Shown: positions 17,702-26,483 of the stretch, piece by piece
Numbering within the stretch: the stretch's first letter is position 1
Layout of the letters: each line of letters begins with the position of its first letter
Source of the DNA: Planctomycetota bacterium
GTDB taxonomy: Bacteria > Planctomycetota > Phycisphaerae > UBA1845
Assembly (NCBI GenBank): GCA_016860685.1
Contig: BOJX01000020.1
Coordinates: 1 to 39,634, forward strand
Reading direction: 5' to 3'
DNA: 39,634 nt
Translations under genes and position numbers: made by a program
The notes under the pieces: generated by a model
Told to the model about the DNA's origin: nothing
Database searches by the model: none
What the model saw: only the letters and a program-made list of their open reading frames with translations

Positions 17702-18316
17702 TGCCGGGGTTCGGCACGATACATGAATGCTGAGGCGCCACATTGCACCATCGCCTCGAGTTGCAGGTTCGTGGCACAAGAAACGGATCATGGATCTCCG
17801 GTCCGCACGGACACAACAGAACGCCTCAGTCCGCTTCTGCTTGGAGGAAGAACAAAGAGAAGTCCCGAGATACGCGAAAGAGGACCCCCGAGTCTCCCTC
17901 TGGCTTCGGTTGCGGGGTGTTGGATTCGCTGAACGTACCTGGCGCGATCCTGCGGGGAGGGAGCGACGGGACGTGTTGTGCCCTGGAGGATCGCCCCGGA
18001 AGTCGTAGCCCGGAGAATCATCCGAAGGTCTCAGCCTCTTCCGGACCTACGACAATCGGATGATCTTCCGGAAGACGTCAGGTCACGGTGACTCCAGCGA
18101 GGCGGAACCTCTCGCAACGATGCCCCGCCGCAAAACCGGAAACTTCTGAAGAAGTCGGCGTCCGGCAAGGGAAGCAGGCGGAAACACAAGCCCGACCTCG
18201 CCGAGAACTCACGATATAACCTTATGTATTTTAATATTTTAAGACGCTGCCCCCTTCGGGATCGCCGGATCGAACTCGGCGCCCGGCTCGCCTGAAAAAA
18301 GAATCCTTTTTCGCTC
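17702..18316. other. Intergenic stretch before the 23S promoter, no gene seen
   Basis: No supportable coding region. It holds a diverged REP-like copy (17784-17808, ending CTCCGGTCCGCAC), an imperfect hairpin pairing GTCGTAG..CCGGA with TCCGG..CTACGAC (about 18002-18055), and a strikingly AT-rich block (about 18211-18244, unlike the surrounding GC-rich DNA) about 75 bp upstream of the 23S promoter. The AT block could act as an UP-like or bent activating site; that is inference. Confidence 0.5.
17784..17808. repeat. Diverged REP-like repeat copy
   Basis: CGGATCATGGATCTCCGGTC continues into CGCAC. Over 27 bases (from 17782) it matches the copy at about 37376-37402 with three mismatches. The central palindrome is damaged in the left arm (GGAT in place of GGAC), while the right arm, GGTCCGC, is intact. 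Confidence 0.55.
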
Positions 18317-18344
18317 TTGACGCCGGGGCACGGGGCTGTACTAT
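18317..18344 (+). promoter_or_regulatory. Strong sigma70-type promoter of the 23S rRNA
   Basis: TTGACG (18317-18322) and TACTAT (18339-18344) with a 16-bp spacer sit about 300 bp before the mature 23S 5' end, and there is no other gene between. The position and near-consensus boxes suggest this drives the rRNA. Confidence 0.7.
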
Positions 18345-18400
18345 CCACGACCCGTCGGTTGAGACGGCTTTCGCAAGAGAGCTGGATCGAGCGGCGGGAC

Positions 18401-18410
18401 GCTCTTTGAA
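18401..18410 (+). promoter_or_regulatory. boxA-like antitermination element in the 23S leader
   Basis: GCTCTTTGAA resembles the rRNA boxA core (TGCTCTTTAACA in E. coli), bound by NusB/S10 to prevent premature termination. It lies about 57 bp downstream of the -10 box, where a leader boxA is expected. Confidence 0.6.
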
Positions 18411-18640
18411 AAGTGAAGATGTGAAGCGTGGAAGCTTGTCGTAAAGACGGCGGAGCCCGGGTTTCTTTCGGGTTCCGACGAAATTGCGGCAAGCGGATGG
18501 TTTAAGCGCCGAAAGAGGTGTGCGGAGGTCGGCGGCGGCTGAAAGGCGGCCGGCGATCGAAGCACGATCTGAAGAATCGAAAACTCAAAAGTGGCTTGGT
18601 GCGAAGGTGGATGTTGTCCGGGGACGGACAGCCCCTCACC

Positions 18641-18653
18641 AATGCGGTCAAGC
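18641..18653 (+). other. 5' arm of the 23S processing stem
   Basis: AATGCGGTCAAGC pairs perfectly over 13 bp with GCTTGACCGCATT at 22024-22036. It joins the two ends of the 23S rRNA, so it includes the terminal helix H1 and the precursor stem that RNase III would cut. Confidence 0.85.
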
Positions 18654-19870
18654 TACTAAGGGTGTGCGGTGGATGCCTAGGCGTTAAGAGGCGAAGAAGG
18701 ACGTGGTAGGCTGCGATAAGCCCCGGGGAGCTGTCAAACGAGCTTTGATCCGGGGATTTCCGAATGGGGCAACCCACCGACAGCGGGCAACCGTCTGTCG
18801 GTATCGGCGGGTGAATGTATAGTCCGTCGAAGCGAACGCAGGGAACTGAAACATCTCAGTACCTGTAGGAGAAGAAATCAACCGAGACTCCGTCAGTAGC
18901 GGCGAGCGAAGGCGGATCAGCCCAAACCGTGGTGCTTGCACCGCGGGGTTGCGGACCCTCGAGGGGTTACAAAAGTCGTGTTAGTCGAACGATCTGGAAA
19001 GGTCGAGCACAGAAGGTGACACTCCTGTAGACGAAAACACAGACTCCCCGTTGAGAGGGTATCCAGAGTAGCGTCGGGCTCGTGGAACCCGGCGTGAAGC
19101 TGGGGGGACCACCCTCCAAGGCTAAGTACTCCTTAACGACCGATAGTGCACAAGTAGGGTGACTGAAAGGTGAAAAGAACCGCTACAAGCGGAGTCCAAA
19201 GAACCTGAAACCGCATACTTACAAGCAGTGGGAGCACGATGCCGCTTGCGGCGCGTGTGACCGCGTGCCTTTTGCATAATGAACCGGCGAGTCAAGGTGT
19301 GCAGCAAGGTTAACCCGTTCCGCGGGGTAGCCGAAGCGAAAGCGAGTCTGAACAGGGCGACTAGTTGCATGCTTTGGACGCGAACCCAGTTGATCTACCC
19401 ATGGCCAGGCTGAAGTGCCCTTAACCGGGCACGGAGGGCCGAACTCATTAACGTTGAAAAGTTATGGGATGAGCTGTGGGGGGGAGTAAAAGTCTAATCA
19501 AAACTGGAGATATCTCGTTCTCCCCGAAATCGCTTTTGGGCTAGCCTCGGGGCAACTACATCATGGGGGTAGAGCTACTGAATGAGACGAGGGGGCCACC
19601 AGCCTACCTCCCTCAACCAAACTCCGAATACCATGATGACTATCCCGGGAGTCAGTCTGCGGGGGCTAACCTTCGTGGACAAAAGGGAAACAACCCAGAT
19701 CGTCGGCTAAGGTCCCAAATCCATGCTAAGTGCGTAAGGAAGTCCTTTCTCTGAGACAGCGGGGATGTTAGCTTAGAAGCAGCTACCATTTAAAAAGTGC
19801 GTAATAGCTTACCCGTCGAGAGATTGGGCGCCGATAATGAACGGGACTAAGCATGGAACCGAAGCCACGG

Positions 19871-20393
19871 GACTAGAAACTAGAAACTAGACACTGGCGA
19901 CTAGAAAGGCAGGAGATGCCTTTTCATAACCTCGAGGTGTACCGCAAGGCGTACGATCTGTCGCTTGTGGTACATCGGCGCACACTTTCCTTTCCGAAGT
20001 TCGAGCAATATGAGCTTGCGTCGCAGTTGCGACGGTCTACCAAGTCCATCGGCTCCAACATCGCGGAGGGCATGGGAAAGCAGTCGTCCCCGCAGGACGT
20101 CATCCATTAACCTGAGAGTTTCGCTCGGATCCTGTGATGAGACTCGAGTCTGGCTTGAATATAGCCGGGATCTCGATTACATCCGGATCGAGGAATTCAA
20201 ACAGTGGTGCGATGGCTACTGTGAAGTGGGACGGATGATCAATGGCTTAATCGTCAGTTGGTCTTCCCGTCGCAAGTAAATCTCAGTCTGGATGCCGCCT
20301 TTTTGGAGGCGCTGCGGAATGAGAATGGCGTGCGAGTTCAGGTGTGTGGTCCGGGTTATCTAGTTTCCAGTTTCCAGTTTCTAGTTTCTGGTC
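19871..20393 (+). other. Intervening sequence (IVS) in 23S helix 45
   Basis: A 523-nt insertion interrupts conserved 23S sequence between CCGAAGCCACGG and GGTAGGGGAGCGTT, the helix 45 position (about E. coli 1170). Its ends form a long imperfect stem: GACTAGAAACTAGAAACTAG onward (19871-19906) against TCTAGTTTCCAG onward (20359-20393), with about 35 bp pairing. Both arms are built of 8-bp tandem units (ACTAGAAA / AGTTTCCA). IVSs of this kind are normally excised by RNase III without religation, leaving a fragmented 23S rRNA. It is not an intron in the splicing sense. Confidence 0.9.
19916..20279 (+). pseudogene. IVS-encoded four-helix-bundle (S23) protein, frameshifted
   Basis: The ORF in the intervening sequence encodes the 23S-IVS protein family (four helix bundle, PF05635), whose role is unclear, though members form pentamers and are typical of such insertions. 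It begins [20 protein letters not shown] and keeps the hallmark helix ([20 protein letters not shown]). At 20105-20110 the frame runs CAT TAA. Dropping one A (20109 or 20110) gives CAT TAC CTG, reading HYLRVSLGSCDETRVWLEY and continuing to ...INGLIVSWSSRRK with a stop at 20279, about 120 residues, the family length. So a single-base insertion breaks it. A sequencing error is possible. Its location inside rRNA means any translation would depend on the cut-out fragment. Confidence 0.88.
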
Positions 20394-21056
20394 GGTAGGG
20401 GAGCGTTGATAGGCAGATACAGGCCATACCGTAAGGAGTGGTGGCGGGCCTATCAAGTGATTATGCCGGTTTGAGTAACGATAAACAGGGTGAAAATCCC
20501 TGTCGCCGTAAGCCCAAGGGTTCCTGGGGAAGGGAAATCCGCCCAGGGTTAGTCGGAACCTAAGGCGAGGCCGAAAGGCGTAGTCGATGGACAGCAGGTT
20601 AATATTCCTGCACTCCGTGGTGCGATCAAACCGCCGTGCGCTTTTTCAAGATGCAGCCCACGACAAGAGGCGAGGGTGCCCGCAAGGGCGAGGCCAATTT
20701 GTTGTCGAAGTGCGTGGAGAAAGAGCCAAGAAAAGCGGCGGGGGCAATCCGCGGATCCGTACCAAAACTGACACAGGTGGGCGAGGCGAGTAGCCTCAGG
20801 CGCTCGAGAGAACGGTCCTTAAGGAACTAGGCAATTTGACCCCGTAACTTCGGGAAAAGGGGTCCCTACCCCTTCGGGGGAGGGCACAGAGAATCGGCTC
20901 TGGCGACTGTTTATCAAAAACACAGGTCTCTGCCAACACGAATAGTGGACGTATAGAGACTGACGCCTGCTCGGTGTGGGAATGTTAAGGAAGCCGGTCA
21001 GCCGCAAGGTGAAGCTGGCAACCGAAGCACCCATAAACGGCGGCCCTAACTATGAG

Positions 21057-21097
<41 letters not shown>

Positions 21098-21099
21098 GC

Positions 21100-21134
<35 letters not shown>

Positions 21135-21188
21135 GGACCGACTCGGTGAAATAGTAGTCGTGGTGAAGATACCACGTACCCGCGGCAA

Positions 21189-21224
<36 letters not shown>

Positions 21225-21373
21225 TATTGGCCGCAGGCTGCAAATGCGTAGGATAGGTGGGAGGCGATGATCCAGCCGTTCCGGCGGTTGGGAAGCCAAC
21301 GTTGAAATACCACCCTTTTGTTGCTTGTTTCCTCACCCTGCACCGTGAATCCGGGCAGGGGACAGTGCTAGGC

Positions 21374-21419
<46 letters not shown>

Positions 21420-21563
21420 TGCAAAGGTCGGCTCAGCACGGTTGGCAATCGTGCGTCGAGTGCAAAGGCACAAGCCGGCTTAACTGCGAGATATACCCAT
21501 CGAGCAGATGCGAAAGCAGGCCTTAGTGATCCGGTGGTCCTGTGTGGAAGGGCCATCGCTCAT

Positions 21564-21594
<31 letters not shown>

Positions 21595-21670
21595 AATGAC
21601 TCCCGAGCGTTCATAGCGGCGGAGTCGTTTGGCACCTCGATGTCGGCCCATCGCATCCTGGGGCTGAAGG

Positions 21671-21726
<56 letters not shown>

Positions 21727-22036
21727 CCGGCGCGAGCCAGGTCGGTCCCTATCTGCCGTGGGCGTACGAGACTTGCGAGTATGTCTCTTTAGTACGAGAG
21801 GATTAAGAGGCACGTGCCTCTAGTGTACCAGCTGTCCCGCTCGGGGCATCGCTGGGTAGCTACGCACGGAAAGGATAACCGCTGAATGCATCTAAGTGGG
21901 AAGCCCCACTCAAGATCAGGTCTCGGCAGCGCAAGCTGGAAGGCTCCTGGAAGACCACCAGGTCGATAGGCGGGAGGTGTAAGCGTAGAGATACGTTAAG
22001 CTGACCCGTACTAATAGCCTATCGCTTGACCGCATT

Positions 22037-22057
22037 TGTGAGCGGCTGTCGCTCACA
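22037..22057 (+). other. Hairpin just after the 23S
   Basis: TGTGAGCG-gctgt-CGCTCACA, an 8-bp perfect stem, starts directly after the 23S processing stem. It may be an RNase III or processing signal; it has no U tract of its own. Confidence 0.55.
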
Positions 22058-22116
22058 AGCCACCAAGAGTTTCTCGATTCGGCGCTCATCACCGTGCTTC
22101 ACATCGACACGATTCC

Positions 22117-22155
22117 CCGCCCGTCGGCGCATCTGCACCGGCGGGCGGTTTTCTT
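22117..22155 (+). terminator. Rho-independent terminator of the 23S unit
   Basis: CCGCCCGTCGG (22117-22127) pairs with CCGGCGGGCGG (22138-22148), an 11-bp stem with one wobble, followed by TTTTCTT. The distance from the 23S end (about 85 bp) is too short for a 5S gene, so the transcript ends without one. Confidence 0.85.
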
Positions 22156-22473
22156 GGGCGACCCGCTCGTACCGCCGTCAGCTGGAGAGACAAGGCATCG
22201 GGGGCTGCACTGTAAGTTGCAAAGCGATGATCGTGAGCGGATGGTACAGAGGGCCCGAGGATTGGGGGCATTTCGGCATCAAGCTTGACCTGCCGAACGA
22301 TGGGTAGCCGCGATGTTGGCACAGGATGGCTGGGCTACTCCGATAAATGCAATGGGCATGGAGTGCTCCCCGATCAGGCACGCGGTTCAATTGAAGTGCG
22401 GGATCGCCTCCGAGCGAACGTGGACGTTTCCTCCGCCCGGGAATGGCTGTGCGACCACGGACAGCAAAGCGTA
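22156..22473. other. 318-bp intergenic stretch, no gene seen
   Basis: Between the 23S terminator and the end of the MHS transporter gene. I looked for 5S rRNA and tRNA and found neither, and no coding region is supportable. It is the 3' flank of the minus-strand transporter. Confidence 0.5.
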
Positions 22474-23853
22474 TCAGGCTCCGGACCGTTCCGCCTCCCC
22501 ATGCGCCACCTGCGCCAGATCCACGCCCCTTCGCTCGCGGATGAATATCATTCCAACAACAAACGTCACCGCCGCCACGGCCATCGGGTAATACAATCCC
22601 GCAACCCTATTTCCGGTTCTCGCCACCACCGCCGTGCCGATCAGCGGAACCAGTCCGCCGAAGACGCCGTTGCCGATGTGGTAGGGGAGCGACATCGATG
22701 TGTAGCGGATCCGCGTCGGGAACAGCTCGACGAGAAACGCCGCGATCGGGCCGTACACCATCGTCACATACACCACCTGCACCAGCACCAGAAGTGTCAG
22801 CATCACGACATTCGGGTTCGGCGACGAGTTCGTGGCGAGGTCATACCCCGAGGCTGCCGTCATCGCGCGGTAGATCGGAATGTACGTCAGCACGCCGAGC
22901 AGGCAGCCGGTCATCATGATCGGCTTTCGCCCGATGCGGTCGGACAACGCGCCGAACCCAATGAACAGCGGCGTGCCGAGGATGAGTGCTGCCGCAATGA
23001 TGTACGTCGCGGTGATGAAGTTCACCTTGAGCACGGTCTGTAAATAATACAAGGCGTAGAACTGGCCGGTGTACCAGACGACGCCCTGACCGGCCGTCGC
23101 GCCGAACAGCGCCAGCAGAACAAGTCGCCGGTTCTCCGGATGCAGGAAGCTGTCGCGGATCGGGCTTCGAGAGGCCTTTCCGGACGACTTCATCTCGACA
23201 TACACCGGCGATTCCTGCAACCGCGCCCGCACGAGGTAAGAGAACACGACCAGGACGATCGACAGCAGAAACGGGGCGCGCCAACCCCACGCCGAGAACG
23301 CCTCTTCTCCAAGTCCTTGTCGCAGGGCGAGTATGACGCCCAGCGAGACGAAGAGTCCCAACGTTGCGGTGGTCTGAATGAAGCTGGTGTAGAACCCGCG
23401 ATGGTGGGCCGGCGCGTGCTCCGCGACGTAGGTGGTGGCCCCGCCGTACTCCCCGCCGAGCGCCAGCCCCTGCAACAAGCGCAGCAGCAGCAGCGCGAGC
23501 GGGGCGAGCACGCCGATGGATTCATAACCGGGGAGCAGGCCGATCGCGAAGGTGGACAGCCCCATGATGAGAAGCGTGACGAGGAACGCGTATTTGCGGC
23601 CGACAAGGTCGCCGATCCGCCCGAAGAAGAGCGCGCCGAACGGTCGAACGACAAACCCCGTGGCGAATGTCGCCAGCGTGGAAAGGAGGGCGACGGTCTC
23701 ATTTCCTTTCGGAAAGAACTTCGCGGAGATGATTGTCGCGAGGCTTCCGAAGATGTAGAAGTCGTACCACTCGATCAGCGTTCCGGCCGAAGAAGCGGCG
23801 ATGACTTTCCGAAGCGCAGATTTCTCGACGACAGGATCGTTCGGTTGGCCCAT
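22474..23853 (-). CDS. MFS transporter, metabolite:H+ symporter (MHS) family
   Basis: Inner-membrane transporter of 459 residues with 12 predicted helices, closest in pattern to the MHS group (ProP, ShiA and KgtP types) that imports organic acids or osmolytes with protons. Diagnostic parts: ASSAGTLIEWYDFYIFGSLA in the first helix, GRIGDLVGRKYAFLVTLLIM (the conserved GDxxGRK loop), LLLRLLQGLALGGEYGGA, and in the second half GALSDRIGRKPIMMTGCLLG. LFPTRIRYTSMSLPYHIGNG is the characteristic MHS segment. The short cytosolic tail (HGEAERSGA) has no coiled coil, unlike ProP. The ATG at 23853 lacks an obvious ribosome-binding site. It lies 104 bp downstream of the oxidoreductase on the same strand, so they may share a transcript; the substrate could then be an amino-acid derivative (inference). 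Confidence 0.92.
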   Translation of the reverse strand: MGQPNDPVVEKSALRKVIAASSAGTLIEWYDFYIFGSLATIISAKFFPKGNETVALLSTLATFATGFVVRPFGALFFGRIGDLVGRKYAFLVTLLIMGLSTFAIGLLPGYESIGVLAPLALLLLRLLQGLALGGEYGGATTYVAEHAPAHHRGFYTSFIQTTATLGLFVSLGVILALRQGLGEEAFSAWGWRAPFLLSIVLVVFSYLVRARLQESPVYVEMKSSGKASRSPIRDSFLHPENRRLVLLALFGATAGQGVVWYTGQFYALYYLQTVLKVNFITATYIIAAALILGTPLFIGFGALSDRIGRKPIMMTGCLLGVLTYIPIYRAMTAASGYDLATNSSPNPNVVMLTLLVLVQVVYVTMVYGPIAAFLVELFPTRIRYTSMSLPYHIGNGVFGGLVPLIGTAVVARTGNRVAGLYYPMAVAAVTFVVGMIFIRERRGVDLAQVAHGEAERSGA

Positions 23854-23957
23854 CGGGCCATCTTATCATGCGGCGTCGGCGGGAGCAGTCCGGCATGCGG
23901 TGAGGGTCGTGTTTTCGTTCGAACCCTCTGTAACGGTCGCATCCGCTGCGCCGATGC

Positions 23958-25010
23958 TCATCCAACCAGGCGCGAAGGGGAGAAGGGGTTGTCGGGCGGT
24001 TCGCTGTTGCTGAGGATCATGCGCGCGGCGAGGCGCCCCACCGCGTACGACGTCGTGACGCCGTGCCCGCCCAGTCCGGCGACGTGAAAGAGACGCGGCT
24101 GCCGCGGGTCGAAGCCGATGACGAAGCGGCGGTCCGGGGCGAAGGTGCGCTGTCCCGCCCAGGATCGCAGGATCGACAGTTCGCCCAGCTCGGGCTGGAG
24201 TCGCGCGACTTTCTCGGCGAGATCCTCGATCGCCGCGGCGTCCTCCGCGTAGTCGCCCGGTTCCGAAGGCGTTTGATCACAGGGGGACAGCAGCAGACCG
24301 CCGGACTCCGGGCGGAAGTACAAGCCGTCCCGCGCATGCCAGACAAAGGGCCAGTCGGCACGGATGCCGGGCATCGGCGGGGTCTGGACAAGGTGTCGCT
24401 TCAGCGGCGTCAGGGGAAGGCCGCCGACGCGCCCCGCCCAGGGACCGCAGGCGTTGACAAGAATTCGACAGGTAAACTCTCCGCAACTGGTGGCGACGCG
24501 AAGGCGGTCACCGTCCGGGCGCCAGTTCTGAACGTGGGTCTGACACCGAAGATCCTGGTCTGCCAGATAGGTTTGCAGGAGCGCGGCGACGTCGGCGATG
24601 CCGTCCTGCGGGTTCCACAGTCCGCGCCCGCGCGCCACCGGGAAATGCGCCGCGACCTCTTCCTCGCCCATCCCGACGAGCATCAGCCCGCAACGGCGGA
24701 AATCACACAACTCGCCGCGACGCAGAACCTCCGCGCCCTCGGTCCCGAGCGGCTGCATCGCACGATCGTCCATCAACTCCCGGATAAAGGCGGCGTTGCG
24801 TCCGGAAGAGTGCATGCCGGGCAGGGGTTCCTTCTCCAGAAGGATGACGCGCGGCGCGGGCGCAAGCCGCTGGCTGCCGGAGGGTGCAAGGGACTTCGAC
24901 GCCGGTAAGTTAGAGGCGGTTTGAAGATGCGGCCGTGCCAGGTGGTACGCCGTGGCGGCGCCCGCCAGCCCCGCTCCGATGATCACGATGTCCGCCGCTT
25001 CCGCCGACAT
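23958..25010 (-). CDS. FAD-dependent oxidoreductase, DAO family (DadA/glycine oxidase-like)
   Basis: Flavoenzyme of 350 residues in the D-amino-acid/glycine oxidase superfamily, expected to oxidise a D-amino acid, sarcosine-like or glycerol-type substrate. The dinucleotide-binding motif IVIIGAGLAGAATAYHLA is at the N-terminus (about residues 8-25). LVNACGPWAGRVGGLPLTPL (core) and a C-terminal FAD loop GLGGHGVTTSYAVGRLAARM are typical. Between the first beta-alpha unit and the acidic end of the second strand (ILLEKE) an extra stretch of about 25 Ala/Ser/Leu/Pro-rich residues is present (residues 27-52, PHLQTASNLP and on), which is unusual for this fold. No signal peptide, so cytosolic. The length is near the family norm of 350-420. 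The upstream gene is a broken Asp-box protein; the downstream gene is an MHS transporter. Confidence 0.88.
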   Translation of the reverse strand: MSAEAADIVIIGAGLAGAATAYHLARPHLQTASNLPASKSLAPSGSQRLAPAPRVILLEKEPLPGMHSSGRNAAFIRELMDDRAMQPLGTEGAEVLRRGELCDFRRCGLMLVGMGEEEVAAHFPVARGRGLWNPQDGIADVAALLQTYLADQDLRCQTHVQNWRPDGDRLRVATSCGEFTCRILVNACGPWAGRVGGLPLTPLKRHLVQTPPMPGIRADWPFVWHARDGLYFRPESGGLLLSPCDQTPSEPGDYAEDAAAIEDLAEKVARLQPELGELSILRSWAGQRTFAPDRRFVIGFDPRQPRLFHVAGLGGHGVTTSYAVGRLAARMILSNSEPPDNPFSPSRLVG

Positions 25011-25337
25011 GAGTTATTCCGCAGGGGAGCATGTCATCGCGGAGGATGAGGGTCAAGCACCGACGGAGATGGCCGCGCTGAGCGTCGGAAACCGCGGAGC
25101 CTGACCCACGAAACATGCCCCATCATTCCGCTGCAAGGCGTCGGATCGCACCGGACATTCGTCCGTGTCATCCTTACGTTCGACGGGGCACACGGGAGAG
25201 GGTTCGAGATCGGCTGGAAACAGGAGGACGATCGGATGCGCGGCAACAATCGGTGGGGACGAACAACGTGGTGATGCCGGGTCTGGCGGCGACGGACGCC
25301 AGGGCGGACTGGGCGCGGACGGTGGGGCCGGACGGAA
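25011..25337. other. Intergenic stretch upstream of the oxidoreductase, no intact gene
   Basis: About 327 bp between the oxidoreductase start (minus strand) and the Asp-box fragment (plus strand). It should hold the oxidoreductase promoter, but no clear -35/-10 pair is seen. A short frame at 25274-25351 (MPGLAATDARADWARTVGPD) ends just upstream of the fragment and may belong to the same decayed gene in another frame; this is weak. Confidence 0.4.
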
Positions 25338-25784
25338 GTCGCACTGCTTGAAGAAATTGCCACGCGGGGAGAACCGGCGCTCGCGGGCGGCGCGGGAAGT
25401 TTATTCGAATCGGAGTTCGGCGGCTTCGTCAAGACCGAGGGTGACATCCTCGGCGCGGCGATATCGTTCGCGTTCGACAGCGGTGGTGAGGGCGTCTTCC
25501 GCTCCAGCGACCGCGGCCTGTCCTGGACGCGAAGCGACTCGGGCATCCCGGCGGGACGGTCGGGGCTCTCGATCGCCGCGCATGCCGGACGCCTTTACAC
25601 CACGGTCTGGTCCGTCCGCGAACCGCAAAGGCTCAACGGCGTGTACGTATCGGAGGACGGCGGATTCACGTGGGCTCGCACCGCCGGTCTGGACGGCGTC
25701 GTGCTGAACGATATCGCGTCCAACCGTCGTGGGTTGTTCGTCGGCATGCGCGCCGCCGGCGTCTGGCGCTTTGCGGGTCCGTAA
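25338..25784 (+). pseudogene. Decayed fragment of an Asp-box (BNR/sialidase-like) beta-propeller protein
   Basis: The plus-strand frame ending at TAA 25782-25784 is open from 25275 but has no ATG, GTG or TTG for most of its length. Its convincing part, from about 25480, reads GGEGVFRSSDRGLSWTRSDS and later GVYVSEDGGFTWARTAGLDG, ending GMRAAGVWRFAGP. Two Asp-boxes (S-x-D-x-G-x-x-W: SSDRGLSW at 25503-25526, SEDGGFTW at 25650-25673) are spaced as in BNR-repeat propellers such as glycoside hydrolase or photosystem-stability-type proteins. About 130 residues survive, too few for a propeller, so this is probably a 3' remnant of a larger exported protein, with the 5' part lost or shifted. Coding status is supported by the repeat spacing; the family beyond BNR is unknown. 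Confidence 0.7.
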
Positions 25785-25856
25785 CGTACTCCCGGGCGGG
25801 AGTCGACGACAATTCGATCCGGGCGCCGGCAGCTAGCGCTTCCGGTAAAGGGTTCG

Positions 25857-26483
25857 TCATTCATCGGTCGAGCCTGGCGCGGTGCCCTTGGCGTCGCTCT
25901 TGGTCGGCCAGCCCGTCGCCTGATTGCCCTTCCAGACGCCCGCGTCATAGATGTCGCCGGACTCGATCACGCCGGATGCGGCGGTCACCTTCACGTCCAC
26001 GCGCAGCGTGCCGAGCGACAGCGTGATCGTCAGATCCTTCGCGGGCAGTCCGTACCGGTCGAACTCGATGAACTTCGACCCGTCGCTGACCGTCTCGATT
26101 GCCACGCGGTAGTCCGGCTCGTATCCCAGACAGAACACCGCGGGAATCTCAGGTTCGTACGTGTTGAGGAACCGCCACTTGGAGGACGACGCGCGATACC
26201 ACCACAGCGCGTGGAACTCCCTCGCGGCGTCGATGCCCAGCGCCGTCGGTGTCCCGAGTCGCAGCGCTTCGCCCTGGAGCAGTTTCATGTCGAGTCGCAG
26301 CTTGTGCGCCGCCCGGCGCAGCTTCTCACGCTGCACGACCTCGACCACGCGCGGCTTCGCGGCGACGGCCACGATCGCCAGAATGATCATGACCATCACC
26401 AGCTCGAGGTAGGTGAACGCTCGCCGGAACGGGTCGTGAGCCGTCCATCTCCCCTTCGTTCGCCGTCCTTGGGCGCCGATCAT
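25857..26483 (-). CDS. Type II secretion/type IV pilus minor pseudopilin, GspH/FimT-like
   Basis: Minor pseudopilin of 208 residues, last gene of the machinery cluster. The prepilin-type N-terminus is RRA|FTYLELVMVMIILAIV, with Glu at +5 and Ala, not the usual Gly, at -1; a prepilin peptidase tolerates Ala here. The leader of 22 residues (from MIGAQGRRTK) is long. The rest is a beta-rich globular domain (LRLDMKLLQGEALRLGTPTA is the typical GspH/FimT helix-end, then strands to VWKGNQATGWP). The ATG at 26483 overlaps the stop of the PilX-like gene (ATGA), so they are coupled. Type by similarity of the helix and length: GspH; a FimT label is equally possible. Confidence 0.82.
   Translation of the reverse strand: MIGAQGRRTKGRWTAHDPFRRAFTYLELVMVMIILAIVAVAAKPRVVEVVQREKLRRAAHKLRLDMKLLQGEALRLGTPTALGIDAAREFHALWWYRASSSKWRFLNTYEPEIPAVFCLGYEPDYRVAIETVSDGSKFIEFDRYGLPAKDLTITLSLGTLRVDVKVTAASGVIESGDIYDAGVWKGNQATGWPTKSDAKGTAPGSTDE

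Noticed and set aside
17723-18063. Three overlapping small ORFs (about 70-106 residues) before the 23S promoter
   Set aside because: No motif, no ribosome-binding site of note, and the three frames translate the same GC-rich DNA; one runs through the REP-like copy.
18420-18640. A tRNA or 16S end in the 23S leader
   Set aside because: No T-arm GGTTCGA-type sequence or acceptor pairing; 16S end motif (anti-SD) not seen. It is leader with small hairpins.
19871-20393. CRISPR-like repeats or a group I intron in the 23S insertion
   Set aside because: The repeats are 8-bp direct units forming a stem, without spacers; no intron core, and the site and ORF fit a standard 23S IVS.
22032-22116. A 5S rRNA gene directly after the 23S
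   Set aside because: The gap to the terminator is only about 85 bp and lacks the 5S consensus blocks; only a hairpin is present.
22026-22591. Small ORFs between the 23S terminator and the MHS transporter
   Set aside because: Compositionally unconvincing; two begin inside the 23S tail or terminator region and the last overlaps the transporter antisense.
25115-25707. Plus-strand ORFs around the Asp-box fragment (Arg-rich frames)
   Set aside because: They are out of frame with the Asp-box coding frame and Arg/Ser-rich; the biologically meaningful frame is the one without a start codon.
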